Assembly: GCA_913057175.1 (NCBI GenBank)
Contig: CAJXNP010000024.1
Span: 19,115-83,114, forward strand
DNA from: an uncultured Cytophagales bacterium
Lineage (GTDB): Bacteria > Bacteroidota > Bacteroidia > Cytophagales > Cyclobacteriaceae
Length of the DNA: 64,000 nt
Direction of reading: 5' to 3'
Part shown: positions 15,176 through 26,800 of the stretch, piece after piece
How positions within the stretch are numbered: position 1 is the stretch's first letter
How the letters are laid out: every line of letters begins with the position of its first letter
Program-made: the position numbers and the translations under genes
The notes under the pieces: model-generated
Databases searched by the model: none
Told to the model about the DNA's origin: nothing
What the model saw: only the letters and a program-made list of their open reading frames with translations

Positions 15176-18100
15176 ATGAAAAGAAAATTACTCTTCCTAT
15201 GTAAAATGAAGGGGTGGACGAGACTTATTGCTCTCGTCTTTTCCTTTCTGTTGGTAAGCCCTGGTCTTTTGGCACAATCTAAGGAAGTATCTGGAACGAT
15301 AACTTCTTCGGACGACAATACAGCCATACCGGGAGTAAACATTCTTGTCAAAGGTACTTCCAATGGAACGACTTCTGATCTTGATGGGAAATTCACTCTA
15401 CGAGTGGATGACAATACGGCGGTGCTTGTCATAAGCAGTGTTGGTTATACAACAGAGGAAATTGAAGTTGGAACGCAATCTGTGATTGATGTCGTTTTGA
15501 CTCCTGATATCCAAACCCTTTCAGAGATTGTCGTCATTGGGTATGGAACGCAAAAACGTGAAGACGTAACGGGCGCAATCAGTTCGGTAAGCGCCTCAAC
15601 CATCGAAAAGGTGCCGGTAACAACAATAGACCAGGCTTTGCAGGGTCGGGCTGCCGGTGTGCAGATAGTCAATAACGACGCACGCCCAGGGGCTGCAGTG
15701 AGTGTGCTGATAAGAGGTATTGGTAGTTTAGCCAGCGGCGGAAATGAGCCGTTGTATGTCATAGACGGCTATCCAACTTCCGGAGGGATTAATAACATTA
15801 ATCCAAATGATATTGCTTCCATAGACGTGCTGAAAGATGCATCAGCTGCCTCTGTTTATGGCATCAGGGCAGCGAACGGTGTGGTGATCATTACGACCAA
15901 AAAGGGGCATCAAAACAAAATAGAAGTATCGCTGGATGCCTTTGCTTCCATCCAAAGCAAGCCCAGGCCATACGACCTGTTAAATGCCTTTGACTTTGCT
16001 ACCCTTTCCAATTATGTGGAGGAAAATGACGTGACGAATACCTACACTGGGCTACCTATTTGGCAAACGCCTGATGCGCTACACGATGTCGATTGGCAGG
16101 ATGCTATGTACGACAACGCCTTCACGCAAAACTATACCCTTGGAATACGAGGTGGCAACGATAAAGTCCAAACAGCTGTCTCGTTTGGTTATTACGATCA
16201 GGATGGGATCGTGCTGGGCTCGTATTTTAAGCGATACACCACAGGCCTGAACTTGGATTACCAGCCAGTAAAATGGCTTAAGTCTTCCACCAGTGTTAAA
16301 TATACCTATCAGGATGCCACTACACCTTATGGTACCGGACAGCTTTTTAACCTGGTAACCAATCCACCTACTCTTGATGACGGAAATATGCTTACCCACG
16401 AGATAAAAGATGACAATGGCAACTATGGTTTTTACAATCCCATTAATCCCAACGTTTTCAAATTCAACAATCCGGTTTATACGGTTGAGACCAACGAGTA
16501 CGAAAACATAACCAACTATGTTTTGGCAACTTCCTTTCTGGAAGTCACCATTGTCGATGGCTTGAAATTGAAAACCAATGCAGGGATAAATACGAGTAGC
16601 TACACCGGTTCATTTTTCCAGCCAGAAGATGCGAGGGCTAATGAACAATATCCGGCTGCTATTGTTGCAAACGCATTTTACAGCCAAAACATGAGGAATA
16701 ATTTTGAATGGTTATGGGAGAATACAATCGCTTACGATAAAACCTTTGGTAATCATACCATCAACTTTGTAGGTGGTATTTCCGCACAGGAAAACACCAA
16801 TACGTTGATGGGAGCAAACGGTATTCCGCCTAATAATATCATCAGGGATTTAGGCCAGCTAAGCAACCTTCAATTTGACCAATATGGTAACGGGTCGGAA
16901 ACTTCCAGCCTGGCGTCTGAATTTGCAAGGCTTACCTACAACTATGGTGATAGGTATATGATTACCGGAACCATCCGAAGGGATGGTTCATCCAAGTTTG
17001 ACAAAGGAAATAAGTACGGTACATTCCCTTCTGGTGCTGTTGCATGGCGAATAAAAAATGAAAAATTTCTGAAGAATGTGGATTTTATCGATGACCTGAA
17101 GCTGAGGGCAAGCTGGGGTAAAGTAGGAAACCAAACACCCATTGGGTTATTCCAATATCAGGCGCTGTATGCCGGAAATTTCCCTGCCAGCCTTAATGGC
17201 GGCGGTCAGGACAATATGGGCTACCCGTTTAACAAAATATATCAGAATGGCTTAGGCCAAACCCAGCCTGCTAATCCCGACTTGCAATGGGAAACGAATG
17301 AACAAACTGATATCGGGTTAGATGTTTCATTTCTGCAGGGGGCATTTACGGTAACAGCCGACTGGTTCAACAGGGATTCTGAGGATTTTCTATTGACGCT
17401 GGCAGCACCTGCACAAACAGGGTACAACTTTATCACCCGCAACGTGGGAAGCATGAACAATAAAGGGTTTGAGATTGCTTTGAATTACAGGAGCGAGATT
17501 GGTGGAGACTTTCAGTTTGGAACCGGTCTAAACATTACCAGAGTCAAAAACACTCTTACGAGCATCACATCAGGGACTGACTTTGTTGGCAATTTTGGTG
17601 GAGGTGTAACCTTACCCGGCCAGGGATGGGATGAATTTTCACGTTCGTATGTAGGCGGCCCTGTTGGTGAATTCTTTGGTTATAAATCCTTAGGTATATT
17701 TCAAACACAAGAACAGATCGACGAGCTGAACCAGAATGCTCCGGACGGAATATATTATCGAGCTGCAACGAGACCCGGCGACCGTTATTTTGCTGATATA
17801 AGTGGTCCCGATGGAGTGCCTGATGGCAAAGTAGATGCAGACGACAGAACAAGTATAGGAAGCCCCCAACCTAAATTCTTCGGAGGTCTTACCTTTGACG
17901 GAACTTACAAAGCATTTGATTTCAACCTGTTTTTTTACGGCAGCTTTGGCAACAAAATACTTAACTATGTAGAATCCAATCTGCAGAGCTTCCAGAAAAG
18001 GGGGTCCGAAGGTGTTCAGAATGTGAGCCAGGAATACTATGAAAATTTCTGGAGGCCTGACCGCCCTTCTGATACCTATGCCCGCGCCTTGCATAGTGAT

Positions 18101-18397
18101 GACAATACGCTCAACAATGTTCCATCAGATGTATGGGTTGAAGATGGTACCTTCGTGAAACTGAAAAATATCTCTCTTGGCTATACCTTCCCAAACACTT
18201 TGTTTAATAATTCAATTTCAAGACTAAGAGTGTACGTTTCATGTCAAAACCTGTTCTTCATTACAAGTTACAGCGGACTAGATCCTGAAATTGGCATGCA
18301 GGGAGACAATGGTGTGAACCCAACTCAAAACGGGGTTGACAACGGAACATATCCTTCCTCAAGGACCTACACCTTTGGGTTAAACGTTACATTCTAA
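15176..18397 (+). CDS. SusC/RagA family TonB-linked outer membrane protein
   Basis: A 1073-residue receptor. A long signal region (about 1-34, ending PGLLAQ) precedes a carboxypeptidase-regulatory-like domain (about 36-115, with GTITSSDDNTAIPGVNILVK). The SusC hallmark LSEIVVIGYGTQKREDVTGA opens the plug (about 118-245), which contains PLYVIDGYP and ASAASVYGIRAANGVVIITTK. The remainder is a barrel ending in RTYTFGLNVTF. SusC pumps a ligand across the outer membrane using TonB energy, with SusD as the lid. The SusD gene starts 23 bases downstream. Glycan is the usual ligand of such pairs, but peptides are also possible; there is no glycoside hydrolase here to settle it. Confidence 0.93.
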   Translation: MKRKLLFLCKMKGWTRLIALVFSFLLVSPGLLAQSKEVSGTITSSDDNTAIPGVNILVKGTSNGTTSDLDGKFTLRVDDNTAVLVISSVGYTTEEIEVGTQSVIDVVLTPDIQTLSEIVVIGYGTQKREDVTGAISSVSASTIEKVPVTTIDQALQGRAAGVQIVNNDARPGAAVSVLIRGIGSLASGGNEPLYVIDGYPTSGGINNINPNDIASIDVLKDASAASVYGIRAANGVVIITTKKGHQNKIEVSLDAFASIQSKPRPYDLLNAFDFATLSNYVEENDVTNTYTGLPIWQTPDALHDVDWQDAMYDNAFTQNYTLGIRGGNDKVQTAVSFGYYDQDGIVLGSYFKRYTTGLNLDYQPVKWLKSSTSVKYTYQDATTPYGTGQLFNLVTNPPTLDDGNMLTHEIKDDNGNYGFYNPINPNVFKFNNPVYTVETNEYENITNYVLATSFLEVTIVDGLKLKTNAGINTSSYTGSFFQPEDARANEQYPAAIVANAFYSQNMRNNFEWLWENTIAYDKTFGNHTINFVGGISAQENTNTLMGANGIPPNNIIRDLGQLSNLQFDQYGNGSETSSLASEFARLTYNYGDRYMITGTIRRDGSSKFDKGNKYGTFPSGAVAWRIKNEKFLKNVDFIDDLKLRASWGKVGNQTPIGLFQYQALYAGNFPASLNGGGQDNMGYPFNKIYQNGLGQTQPANPDLQWETNEQTDIGLDVSFLQGAFTVTADWFNRDSEDFLLTLAAPAQTGYNFITRNVGSMNNKGFEIALNYRSEIGGDFQFGTGLNITRVKNTLTSITSGTDFVGNFGGGVTLPGQGWDEFSRSYVGGPVGEFFGYKSLGIFQTQEQIDELNQNAPDGIYYRAATRPGDRYFADISGPDGVPDGKVDADDRTSIGSPQPKFFGGLTFDGTYKAFDFNLFFYGSFGNKILNYVESNLQSFQKRGSEGVQNVSQEYYENFWRPDRPSDTYARALHSDDNTLNNVPSDVWVEDGTFVKLKNISLGYTFPNTLFNNSISRLRVYVSCQNLFFITSYSGLDPEIGMQGDNGVNPTQNGVDNGTYPSSRTYTFGLNVTF

Positions 18398-18420
18398 ATC
18401 AGTATTCAAATTTGACAATT

Positions 18421-20151
18421 ATGAGAAGAACCAATATTATCATATGTACAATCGTCCTCGTCTCATTCGCTTTGTTTTGGGCATGTAGTGAAAGCTTTCT
18501 GGAGCAAACCAATACCTTTCAGACTACAGTCGATGCCTCTTTCAATAAGCCCGAGGATGTTATCGGTTTGATAAATGGTATTTACGACACATACCAGAAT
18601 AGTGACCTGCTTAAAAAATGTATTTGGTACAGAGCCAATTTCGGAACACATGACTTTTTTAATTGGGGAGCAGATGTATTCTGGAATAACTACGAGATAC
18701 CTGCCACTTTTGGCGGAATTACTGTTTTCTGGAACCAATCCTATATTGGCATAGCCCGGGCAAATTCCGCCTTTCCTGTGATCGATAATGCACTGGAAAA
18801 GGGAATCCTTTCTCAAGAGCTAGCTGATCGTCTAAAGGGTGAAGCGTATTTTTTACGCGGCATGACCTATTATTATCTCGCTGCTTCTTTTGGAGGAGTG
18901 CCACTTGAATTAAGCCCTTATACAGATGGCTTAACCCCGAGAGCTTCAAGGGATTCGGTGTTCATGCAGGTAGTGGAAGACATGCGAATGGCTGAAACAT
19001 TATTGTTGTCGAAAGTTGATCTTCCGGATGCAGACCTGGGCAGGGCTACCAAAGGAGCTGCTTATGCCTATGAAGGCGCCGCTCTCATGTGGTTGAAAGA
19101 TTATGCAGGCGCTTTAGCAGTTTTTAATAATCCGGAGTTTAACAATTATAGCTTGCTTTCAAACTTTGCCGATGTGCATGAGTACGATAACCAAAACAAT
19201 GATGAATCGTTGTTTGAAATCCAATTTGCTGTGCCAGACGGTGGAACGCAGGACTGGGGAGGAAGCTGGAACCCACCAGGTGGTGAAATCGCCTGGATAG
19301 ATAGCTTCAGCTGGCCTGAGGAAATAACCCAACAAGGCTATGATTATGGCAACCCTGCTCTTTGGCTTTCATATCAGGATGGAGACTTGCGTAAACTGCT
19401 TACCATAGTCGGACCTGGCGACAGCCTGGTCAGCCCGGGTATTGTCAGTGAGTTGGGAGGAATCCAGGGGTACATTCCTGTAGCAGAAGGATATGCTGCC
19501 GGTGATCCAAAATATACTTCTGATGAAGGCAATATTTTGAACACGGTAGGTACGGTTACAAGGCCATGGTATGGCAACGATGGTGGTCGCACAGGATATT
19601 TCTGTGCAAAGAAATGGAGGGATTACAACCTTACCGGAAATTATGGTCCACAAAAAATCTTCGGTGACCAGAACCAGATATTCATGCGCTATGCAGAAGT
19701 ACTGTTAAGCAGGGCCGAATGCAAAGTACGCACCGGTGACATACCTGGCGCTATGGCCGATCTGAAATTAGTCAGAGACAGGGCATGGGGAGGAACAGCG
19801 CCTGATGAAATGCAAGATGGAGCTAATTATGATGGCACTCCGGCTGACCCAATTACCGATCCTCTGCAAATGGTGTTGAGCGAGTACAGGCATGAATTGA
19901 CAGGTGAATATTCTACTTTCTATCTTCTATGCAGAGCAGGCACAGATGAAGCCATTGAATTCATAAATACTGCCAATGGCACAGTAGATGGAAGTTATGA
20001 ACCCGTTCCAAACCCGGCGCCGGGCCCATCTAACGATGGTGAATTACATGGGTTATACAATACCTCACTTACACCAAATAAAACACTCTTACCGATACCA
20101 CAGGTAGCCATTTCCCTTAACCCGAATTTAACACAGAATCCTGGATATTGA
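18421..20151 (+). CDS. SusD/RagB family nutrient-binding lipoprotein
   Basis: A 576-residue surface lipoprotein; the ATG at 18421 is preferred over an in-frame TTG three codons earlier. The lipobox LFWAC lies near residue 22, followed by SESFLEQTN, typical of SusD N-termini. Internal blocks ANSAFPVIDNA, RLKGEAYFLRGMTYYYLAASFGGVPL (a TPR-like helix pair) and the C-terminal NKTLLPIPQVAISLNPNLTQNPGY are SusD hallmarks. It binds ligand at the cell surface and caps the SusC barrel encoded just upstream. A terminator follows it, so the FG-GAP gene downstream is probably expressed partly on its own. Confidence 0.92.
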   Translation: MRRTNIIICTIVLVSFALFWACSESFLEQTNTFQTTVDASFNKPEDVIGLINGIYDTYQNSDLLKKCIWYRANFGTHDFFNWGADVFWNNYEIPATFGGITVFWNQSYIGIARANSAFPVIDNALEKGILSQELADRLKGEAYFLRGMTYYYLAASFGGVPLELSPYTDGLTPRASRDSVFMQVVEDMRMAETLLLSKVDLPDADLGRATKGAAYAYEGAALMWLKDYAGALAVFNNPEFNNYSLLSNFADVHEYDNQNNDESLFEIQFAVPDGGTQDWGGSWNPPGGEIAWIDSFSWPEEITQQGYDYGNPALWLSYQDGDLRKLLTIVGPGDSLVSPGIVSELGGIQGYIPVAEGYAAGDPKYTSDEGNILNTVGTVTRPWYGNDGGRTGYFCAKKWRDYNLTGNYGPQKIFGDQNQIFMRYAEVLLSRAECKVRTGDIPGAMADLKLVRDRAWGGTAPDEMQDGANYDGTPADPITDPLQMVLSEYRHELTGEYSTFYLLCRAGTDEAIEFINTANGTVDGSYEPVPNPAPGPSNDGELHGLYNTSLTPNKTLLPIPQVAISLNPNLTQNPGY

Positions 20152-20170
20152 TATTTGTGGATCACAGAAA

Positions 20171-20210
20171 AAAAGGCTTTCTCCAAAAGAGAAGCCTTTT
20201 TTTTATTTTT
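20171..20210 (+). terminator. Intrinsic terminator after the SusD gene
   Basis: GGCTTTCTC (20175-20183) pairs with GAGAAGCC (20189-20196), extended by flanking A and T runs, and is followed by eight T residues. It lies 20 bases after the SusD stop. Confidence 0.85.
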
Positions 20211-20233
20211 ACGATACAGTTGTTTACAGAATC

Positions 20234-23200
20234 ATGAATACAAAGCAGTTTTTATTTTTTTGGACATTTCTTTTTTGCTTAGCGGCCTGTCAATCAAAGC
20301 ACACTTTATTTGAGAAAATTTCATCGTCGCACTCCGGTATAACATTCAATAACCACATCGTCGAAAACGATTCCATCAACTCATTGAATGTGGTCAATAC
20401 CTACAATGGTGGAGGGGTTGGTATTGGTGATTTTAATAATGATAACCTACAGGATATTTATTTTACCGGCAATATGACATCTTCCAAGCTATATCTAAAT
20501 AAAGGAGATTTTAAATTTGAAGATGTAACTGTCGAAGCAGGTGTGGAAGGAATGGGCAGATGGGCAAGAGGTGCGGCCATAGTTGATATCAACAACGATG
20601 GTTTAATGGACATCTATATCTGTAACACGATCTATAAAGACTCACTGAGAAGGAGGAATATTTTATACGTAAACCAGGGAACGGACAAAACAGGTATCCC
20701 ACACTTTCAGGACATGGCTGCTGAATATGGGTTGGATATTCATGTTCAGTCTACAATGGCTGCTTTTTTTGATTATGACAATGATGGAGACCTCGATATG
20801 TACCTGACGGTTAATGAGGCATCCAATGGATACAATGTTTTTGTTTTTCTCGAACGAAATAAAAGCAACACAGGTCCTAACCGTGGCAGGTTGTTTCGAA
20901 ACGAGATGGATTCGGTGTCAAAGCATCCCGTTTTCAGTGATGTGTCTGATGAAGCAGGTATAATTGAGCATGGCTATGGGCACGCAGCGACCATTTGCGA
21001 TCTTAATAATGACGGTTATAAAGACATTTATGTGGCCAATGACTTCTTATCAGACGATATTTTGTATATCAATAATCAGGATGGCACTTTTTCAAACCGC
21101 ATCAAAGACTATTTCAAACACACTTCTTTCAATGGAATGGGCAATGATATCATTGATATCAATAATGACGGACTGGCTGATGTAATAGAGCTGGACATGA
21201 GTCCGCCCGACAACTACCGTAAAAAGACGATGGCAACCACTACTAACTATGCCACCTACCGGAATATGGAACAGTTTGGATACCACTACCAGTATGTGCG
21301 AAATAGCCTGTCATTGAATATGGGGCCAAGGATCGGGGACAATGACTCATTAGGGGCGCCGGTTTTCAGTGACATTGGTTTTATGAGTGGTATTTCTCAG
21401 ACAGATTGGAGCTGGGCCCCACTTGTAGCTGACTTTGACAATGATAGTTACCGGGATATTATTGTCACCAATGGCTTTCCCAAAGACGTAAGCGATAATG
21501 ACTTTATAAATTATCGTCAAAATGCTGTCAGGCCATTGCCTCTGTTGGAACAAATTAAACTGATACCTGAGGCTAAACTTGACAATTTTGGTTTTCGGAA
21601 TAATGGCAATTGCACATTTACTGATGTAACTGATAGTTGGGGATTGAAGCAACTGACTTATAGTAACGGGGCCGCTTATGCCGATCTTGACAATGATGGC
21701 GACATGGATATCGTGATCAACAACATTAACGATGAGGCCTTATTGTACCGGAACACGGTACGTGATAAGGAAACCGATTCCAGTCATTTCCTACAGGTCA
21801 GGTTTAAAGGCGGTTCTCAAAATATAAATGGCCTTGGTGCCATGATAACCATCTACTACGATAGTGGCAAAGTACAAGCCTATGAAAACACCCCCTACCG
21901 GGGTTACATTTCCACGATGCAGGGAGCAGCCCATTTCGGCTTAGGAAACACAACAATGGTTGACTCAGCGGTCATACAGTGGCCTGCTGGTAAAAAGCAG
22001 GTTTTAAAAAATATAGAAGCCGATCAGGTCTTATCAGTAAGCCTGGACAATGCTGATCAAATCCAGGCACCTGAACAGCAGGAAATGCCTTCGATGGCCC
22101 TGTTTAACAATGTAACCCGGCAGTTGGGCATTGACTATGCACACAAGGAATTTGATTTTGTTGATTTTAATGTTCAATCCATTCTGCCCCATAAATTCTC
22201 GGAATACTGTCCTGCGTTGGCTGCTGCTGACATTGATGGAAACGGTTTGGATGATATGGTAATCGGTGGAAATTCTGCCAACCCGGCACAACTCTTCATA
22301 CAACAACCCGATGGTTCCTTTATTCAAAAGGACCTATATAAAACGAGACCAGGTTCCGGTAGGTACAAAGACGAGGGCATTTTGGTTTTTGACGCCAATG
22401 GTGATGATAAACCAGATGTGTATGTGGTCAGTGGCGGTTTTCGCGATGCTTCTGGTAATCCGGGCTATCAGGATAGATTTTACATCAACGATGGCAAAGG
22501 AAATTTTATCCCAGACAGTGCTGCTTTACCTCGAAATTATACCAGTAAACTTTGTGTAAGGGCATTTGATTATAATAAAGATGGGAAGTTTGATTTATTC
22601 GTAGGTGGCCGTGTGGATCCAGGTTACTACCCAAAGCCGGTAAGCAGTTTTATTTTCAGGAACGATTCGGAAAACGGCCAGGCAAAATTCACGGATGTTA
22701 CGGATGAAGTGGCACCCGAATTAAAAAATATAGGGCTGATTTCCGATGCCCTGTTCACGGACTTTAATGATGATGGTGAAACTGATCTGATATTAACAGG
22801 CGAATGGATGCCCGTCACTTTTTTAAAGAACCAAAACGGAAAGTTTAAGGACATTACGGATAGCACGGGTATCCGTAATAAGTTGGGATGGTGGAACTCA
22901 ATTGTCGCAGGGGACTTTCGTCATACAGGACGTACTGATTATATTGTTGGCAATGTGGGGCTGAACACCTTATACCAGGCCAGCGACCAGTATCCGGTTT
23001 ACGTAACAGCGGCTGATTTTGTCAACAATGGAAACTATTTAGCCATTCCATCCCTATACCTCCCTGATGTGAATGGTGATTTGAAGGAATTTCCCGTCAA
23101 CGGGCGGGATGATATTATAGAGCGAATGCCTGCATTAAAAAATAAGTTTGAGCAATATAAAACCTTTGCAGTTGCTACAATGGACGATATTATTCCGCAA

Positions 23201-23806
23201 AATTCAAAGGCAAATGCATTGCGACTACAAGCTAATATGCTGCAAAGTTGTTTTATCCGGAATGATGGTAAGGGTAAATTCACAATGGTTCCACTACCAT
23301 TGGCAGCGCAAGTTTCAGTTATCAATGCGATGATTGCTGATGATTTTGATGGAGATGGCAACCTGGATGTGTTGATAAATGGAAATGATTATGGCACCAA
23401 TATTTCCATTGGGCGATACGATGCGTTGAATGGCCTGTTGTTAAAGGGAGATGGTAACGGAGGGTTTGCGCCGCTGACCATTCAATATAGTGGGATATAC
23501 ATTCCGGGCAATGGAAAAGGCTTGATAAAATTGGCAGGAAGCAAAGGCAACTATCTGGTTGCTGCAAGCCAGAATAATGATGATCTTAAGCTATTTGAAC
23601 TAAAACAACAAAGACGGCTCATCAAAACCAACCCGGAAGATCGCATGGCTATCATTCATTTTAAAAACGGAAGTATTCGGAAGGAAGAATTTTACTATGG
23701 GTCTTCCTTCTTGTCCCAATCGGCCCGGTTTATTTCGGTTACTGAAAATGTTTCTGCTATTGACATCATCGACCATGCAGGAACGTCAAGAAACATTTCA
23801 TTTTGA
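20234..23806 (+). CDS. Giant FG-GAP/VCBS-repeat lipoprotein with UnbV/ASPIC domain
   Basis: A 1190-residue surface lipoprotein (lipobox CLAACQ, about residue 19). It has many FG-GAP/VCBS repeats with Asp-rich calcium-binding loops such as DFNNDNLQDIYF, DINNDGLMDIYI, DYDNDGDLDMYL and DFDGDGNLDVLI, in two sets (about 50-500 and 650-1130) that should form beta-propellers. Between them (about 520-600) lies a UnbV/ASPIC domain, recognisable from NINGLGAMITIYYDSGK and FGLGNTTMVDSAVIQWP. Such proteins are often encoded after SusC/SusD pairs in marine Bacteroidota and are thought to be surface ligand-binding or adhesion parts. It converges on the hybrid regulator gene, 51 bases away. Confidence 0.88.
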   Translation: MNTKQFLFFWTFLFCLAACQSKHTLFEKISSSHSGITFNNHIVENDSINSLNVVNTYNGGGVGIGDFNNDNLQDIYFTGNMTSSKLYLNKGDFKFEDVTVEAGVEGMGRWARGAAIVDINNDGLMDIYICNTIYKDSLRRRNILYVNQGTDKTGIPHFQDMAAEYGLDIHVQSTMAAFFDYDNDGDLDMYLTVNEASNGYNVFVFLERNKSNTGPNRGRLFRNEMDSVSKHPVFSDVSDEAGIIEHGYGHAATICDLNNDGYKDIYVANDFLSDDILYINNQDGTFSNRIKDYFKHTSFNGMGNDIIDINNDGLADVIELDMSPPDNYRKKTMATTTNYATYRNMEQFGYHYQYVRNSLSLNMGPRIGDNDSLGAPVFSDIGFMSGISQTDWSWAPLVADFDNDSYRDIIVTNGFPKDVSDNDFINYRQNAVRPLPLLEQIKLIPEAKLDNFGFRNNGNCTFTDVTDSWGLKQLTYSNGAAYADLDNDGDMDIVINNINDEALLYRNTVRDKETDSSHFLQVRFKGGSQNINGLGAMITIYYDSGKVQAYENTPYRGYISTMQGAAHFGLGNTTMVDSAVIQWPAGKKQVLKNIEADQVLSVSLDNADQIQAPEQQEMPSMALFNNVTRQLGIDYAHKEFDFVDFNVQSILPHKFSEYCPALAAADIDGNGLDDMVIGGNSANPAQLFIQQPDGSFIQKDLYKTRPGSGRYKDEGILVFDANGDDKPDVYVVSGGFRDASGNPGYQDRFYINDGKGNFIPDSAALPRNYTSKLCVRAFDYNKDGKFDLFVGGRVDPGYYPKPVSSFIFRNDSENGQAKFTDVTDEVAPELKNIGLISDALFTDFNDDGETDLILTGEWMPVTFLKNQNGKFKDITDSTGIRNKLGWWNSIVAGDFRHTGRTDYIVGNVGLNTLYQASDQYPVYVTAADFVNNGNYLAIPSLYLPDVNGDLKEFPVNGRDDIIERMPALKNKFEQYKTFAVATMDDIIPQNSKANALRLQANMLQSCFIRNDGKGKFTMVPLPLAAQVSVINAMIADDFDGDGNLDVLINGNDYGTNISIGRYDALNGLLLKGDGNGGFAPLTIQYSGIYIPGNGKGLIKLAGSKGNYLVAASQNNDDLKLFELKQQRRLIKTNPEDRMAIIHFKNGSIRKEEFYYGSSFLSQSARFISVTENVSAIDIIDHAGTSRNISF

Positions 23807-23827
23807 AGTGAGTCGATAATACATTGA

Positions 23828-23859
23828 AACTTTACCTGAATTTAAAATTCGATAAAGTT
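23828..23859. terminator. Possible bidirectional hairpin between convergent genes
   Basis: AACTTTA..TAAAGTT encloses GAATTT/AAATTC in the 51-base gap between convergent stops. It is AT-rich and lacks a long T-run, so termination is only suggested by form and position. Confidence 0.35.
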
Positions 23860-26800
23860 ATGCTGACTCGTCGTACCTGTGTGCATATTGAGAGGGGGTC
23901 ACCCCATACATCTTCTTGAAACACTCTCTAAAATGCTGTAAGTCGATAAAACCTACCCGGTAGGTAATCTCAGAAACGGTTAGCTGGTTTTGTTCAAGCA
24001 ATTGTGCGGCTCGTTTCAGCCGGATGACCCTGATAAACTCATTTATTGTTTGGCCCGTAAGCGCCTTGATCTTACGATAAACCTGGGTGTGGCTCATACC
24101 AATATCCCGGCTCATTCCTTCTACAGTATAGGAAGCATTGCTCATATTCAACTCCACAAGTTCAAGAGCTGTTTTTATGAATTGGTCGTCAGCAGATGAA
24201 AGAATGACACGCTTTGGTTCGATGTTGAGAACTCCTTGTCCCTTAAAGTACGCGTGAAGTGCGTTTCTCCTGGATATCAAATTCTTCACTTTAAGTTGAA
24301 GGACCATTGGACTAAATGGCTTGGTTACATACTCATCAGCACCACTTTCCAATCCTTCAAGCTTAAAATCGAGGGATCCCCGTGCGGTAAGCATCACTAC
24401 CGGGATATGACTGGTTTTAAGGTCATGCTTCAAATTCTTGCACATTTCGATCCCATTTAACTTCGGCATCATGACGTCTGTGATAATAACATCAGGTACT
24501 AGATCTTTAGCTAAAGTGAGACCTTCATTCCCATCAACTGCGCCAATAACCTGAAATGTAGAATCGAAGACTGAACTGATATAGGCACGCATCTCATCAT
24601 TATCGTCAATAACCAGTAGTTTCGCCTGATTAGCCCCTTCGCAAACTTCAGAATGCTCCAACCTTTCTTGTGCAACGGTTGACTGCTCATATCGAAGAGT
24701 AGACAATTTCGATATCTCTACCAGCTCATCATTACGAAAGTGTGCCTTGCCTTTTTTAAACGACACTGAAAATTTGCTGAATGAATTTTCTTCACTCTCC
24801 ACGTGAATCGATCCACGATGCAGCTCAACAAGTCCCTTCACCAATGCAAGGCCGATTCCCGTACTGGAATGACATCGATCTTCATCGAAAGAAAAGAATG
24901 ATTGAAAAATGTTTTCCATATGTGCACTCTTGATACCATGACCGTTGTCCCATACAGAAATAGCAACATCTTCATCAAACTCATTGATGGAAATGGTGAT
25001 TTTCCCTCCCTCAGGTGTGTGCTTAAAAGCGTTGGAAATCAAATTGAAAAAAATCTTTTCACACTTATCCCTGTCGAACCACAGTGGTATATTATTCCTG
25101 GTTTCCACTGCAAGGGAAATCCGGCAATTTTCTGCCATCGGTTCAAAGGACTGTGCAATCTCATGAATCAGCTTCGCGATGTTCCCCTCAGAAACAGAGA
25201 GTTTCATGTTTTCCGTCTCTACCTTTCTGAAATCCAGTAACTGATTGACAAGACGAAGAAGACGCTGTGCATTTTCATTCGCAAGATGGGCCTGATGGTA
25301 AATCTTTGAATCAACGGCCAGTTTGGATAACATAGATTGCAAAGGGCCAATGATCAAGGTCAATGGGGTACGGAATTCGTGAGAAATATTGGTAAAAAAC
25401 TGAAGCTTTGCCCGGTTGAGCTTTTCCATGTTTTCCCACTGAACCCGTTCCAGCTTAAGCTCGTGCAATACATTGGCCCGAAACAGCACTAATTTTCTTG
25501 CTAAATAGAGGATAAATCCAATCAGGACAGTGTAGAAAATTTTTGCCCAAATTGTTCCCCACCAGGGATTTAATATTTCGATATCAACCGAGCTGATGGT
25601 TTCAGTCCATCGACCATCAACGCTAGATGCTTTAACCTTAAAAGTATAAAAGCCCGGATTAAGATTTGAATAGGTTGCCAATCGATAGCTTGAGGGTGTG
25701 AAATTCCAATCTTTCTCCAGACCTTCCAGAATGTATGCATAGCGCATTTTGTCTGGCGCGGCGAAGTCCAGGGCAGCAAATTCGAAAGAAATGGAATTTT
25801 GTGAATGGTTTAGCACAACCTCGCCAACATCACTTATCGGCTCGGATAATATCATTTTCCTGTTGTATACATGACCAGGCTTTATTTCCTGATGGTCAAT
25901 CGAGAACTTTTCAATGTAAACTTCCGGGGTAGTCGGACTTTGAATGAGCGTGGAGGGCCTGATTAAATTAAAACCTTCGGTTCCCCCAAAAAGTAAATTA
26001 CCTTCAAAATCTTTCAAACAAACATTGTTGTAAAAAAATCCACCCTTGATTTCGTCATGACAATCGTAATGTCTTACTTCATTGGGAACGGCTGGGTCTA
26101 CAACATGGAGTCCCTCCCAGTTTGCAATCCAGAAACGCCTCTGTTCATCCTGTAGAAAACTTACTACTACATTATTGTCGACTCCGGCGATAGGAATATG
26201 CCCAAAGGTCGAGGACTGTCTTTCAAAAAACTTCAGGCCATTTTCAGTTCCGATCCATAACCTTCCCATTTCATCTTCATACAGAGAATTAATAAAATTG
26301 TCAGTAAAACTCTGTTGCTGCTTTCCATTTTGAAAATGTCGTAATGAGCTTTTGGATGCATCATTGGGGTCAATGCTAAAGAGTCCGTTTCCACGTGTAC
26401 CAATCCATAAAATACCGAGATGATCAACGAACATCACAACAATGGGTTTTCCTGTCAGATCAGCATCAATCCATTCCGATTCATTTTCAGGAGAGATTTT
26501 GTTAAGTCCATATCCCCAGGTGCCAATCCATATATTTCCCATATTATCTTCCGCAAAAGACATCACATAATTATCTGAGATCTTTTGTTTGGCTTGTTCA
26601 TGAAAATGAAGGAATTCACGAATGACACCACCTCTGGGAACAGCATCCTTAAAGCAATAAACTCCGGAACCGGAAGTTCCAATCCAGATTCGTCCGTGTG
26701 AATCGCGAAACATCGCCTGAATGTTGGCAACAAATTCATCATCTGTGCCGGAAGCAAATTTAAAGCGTTCAAATTTTGCATTCCTGTATCGAAACAACTC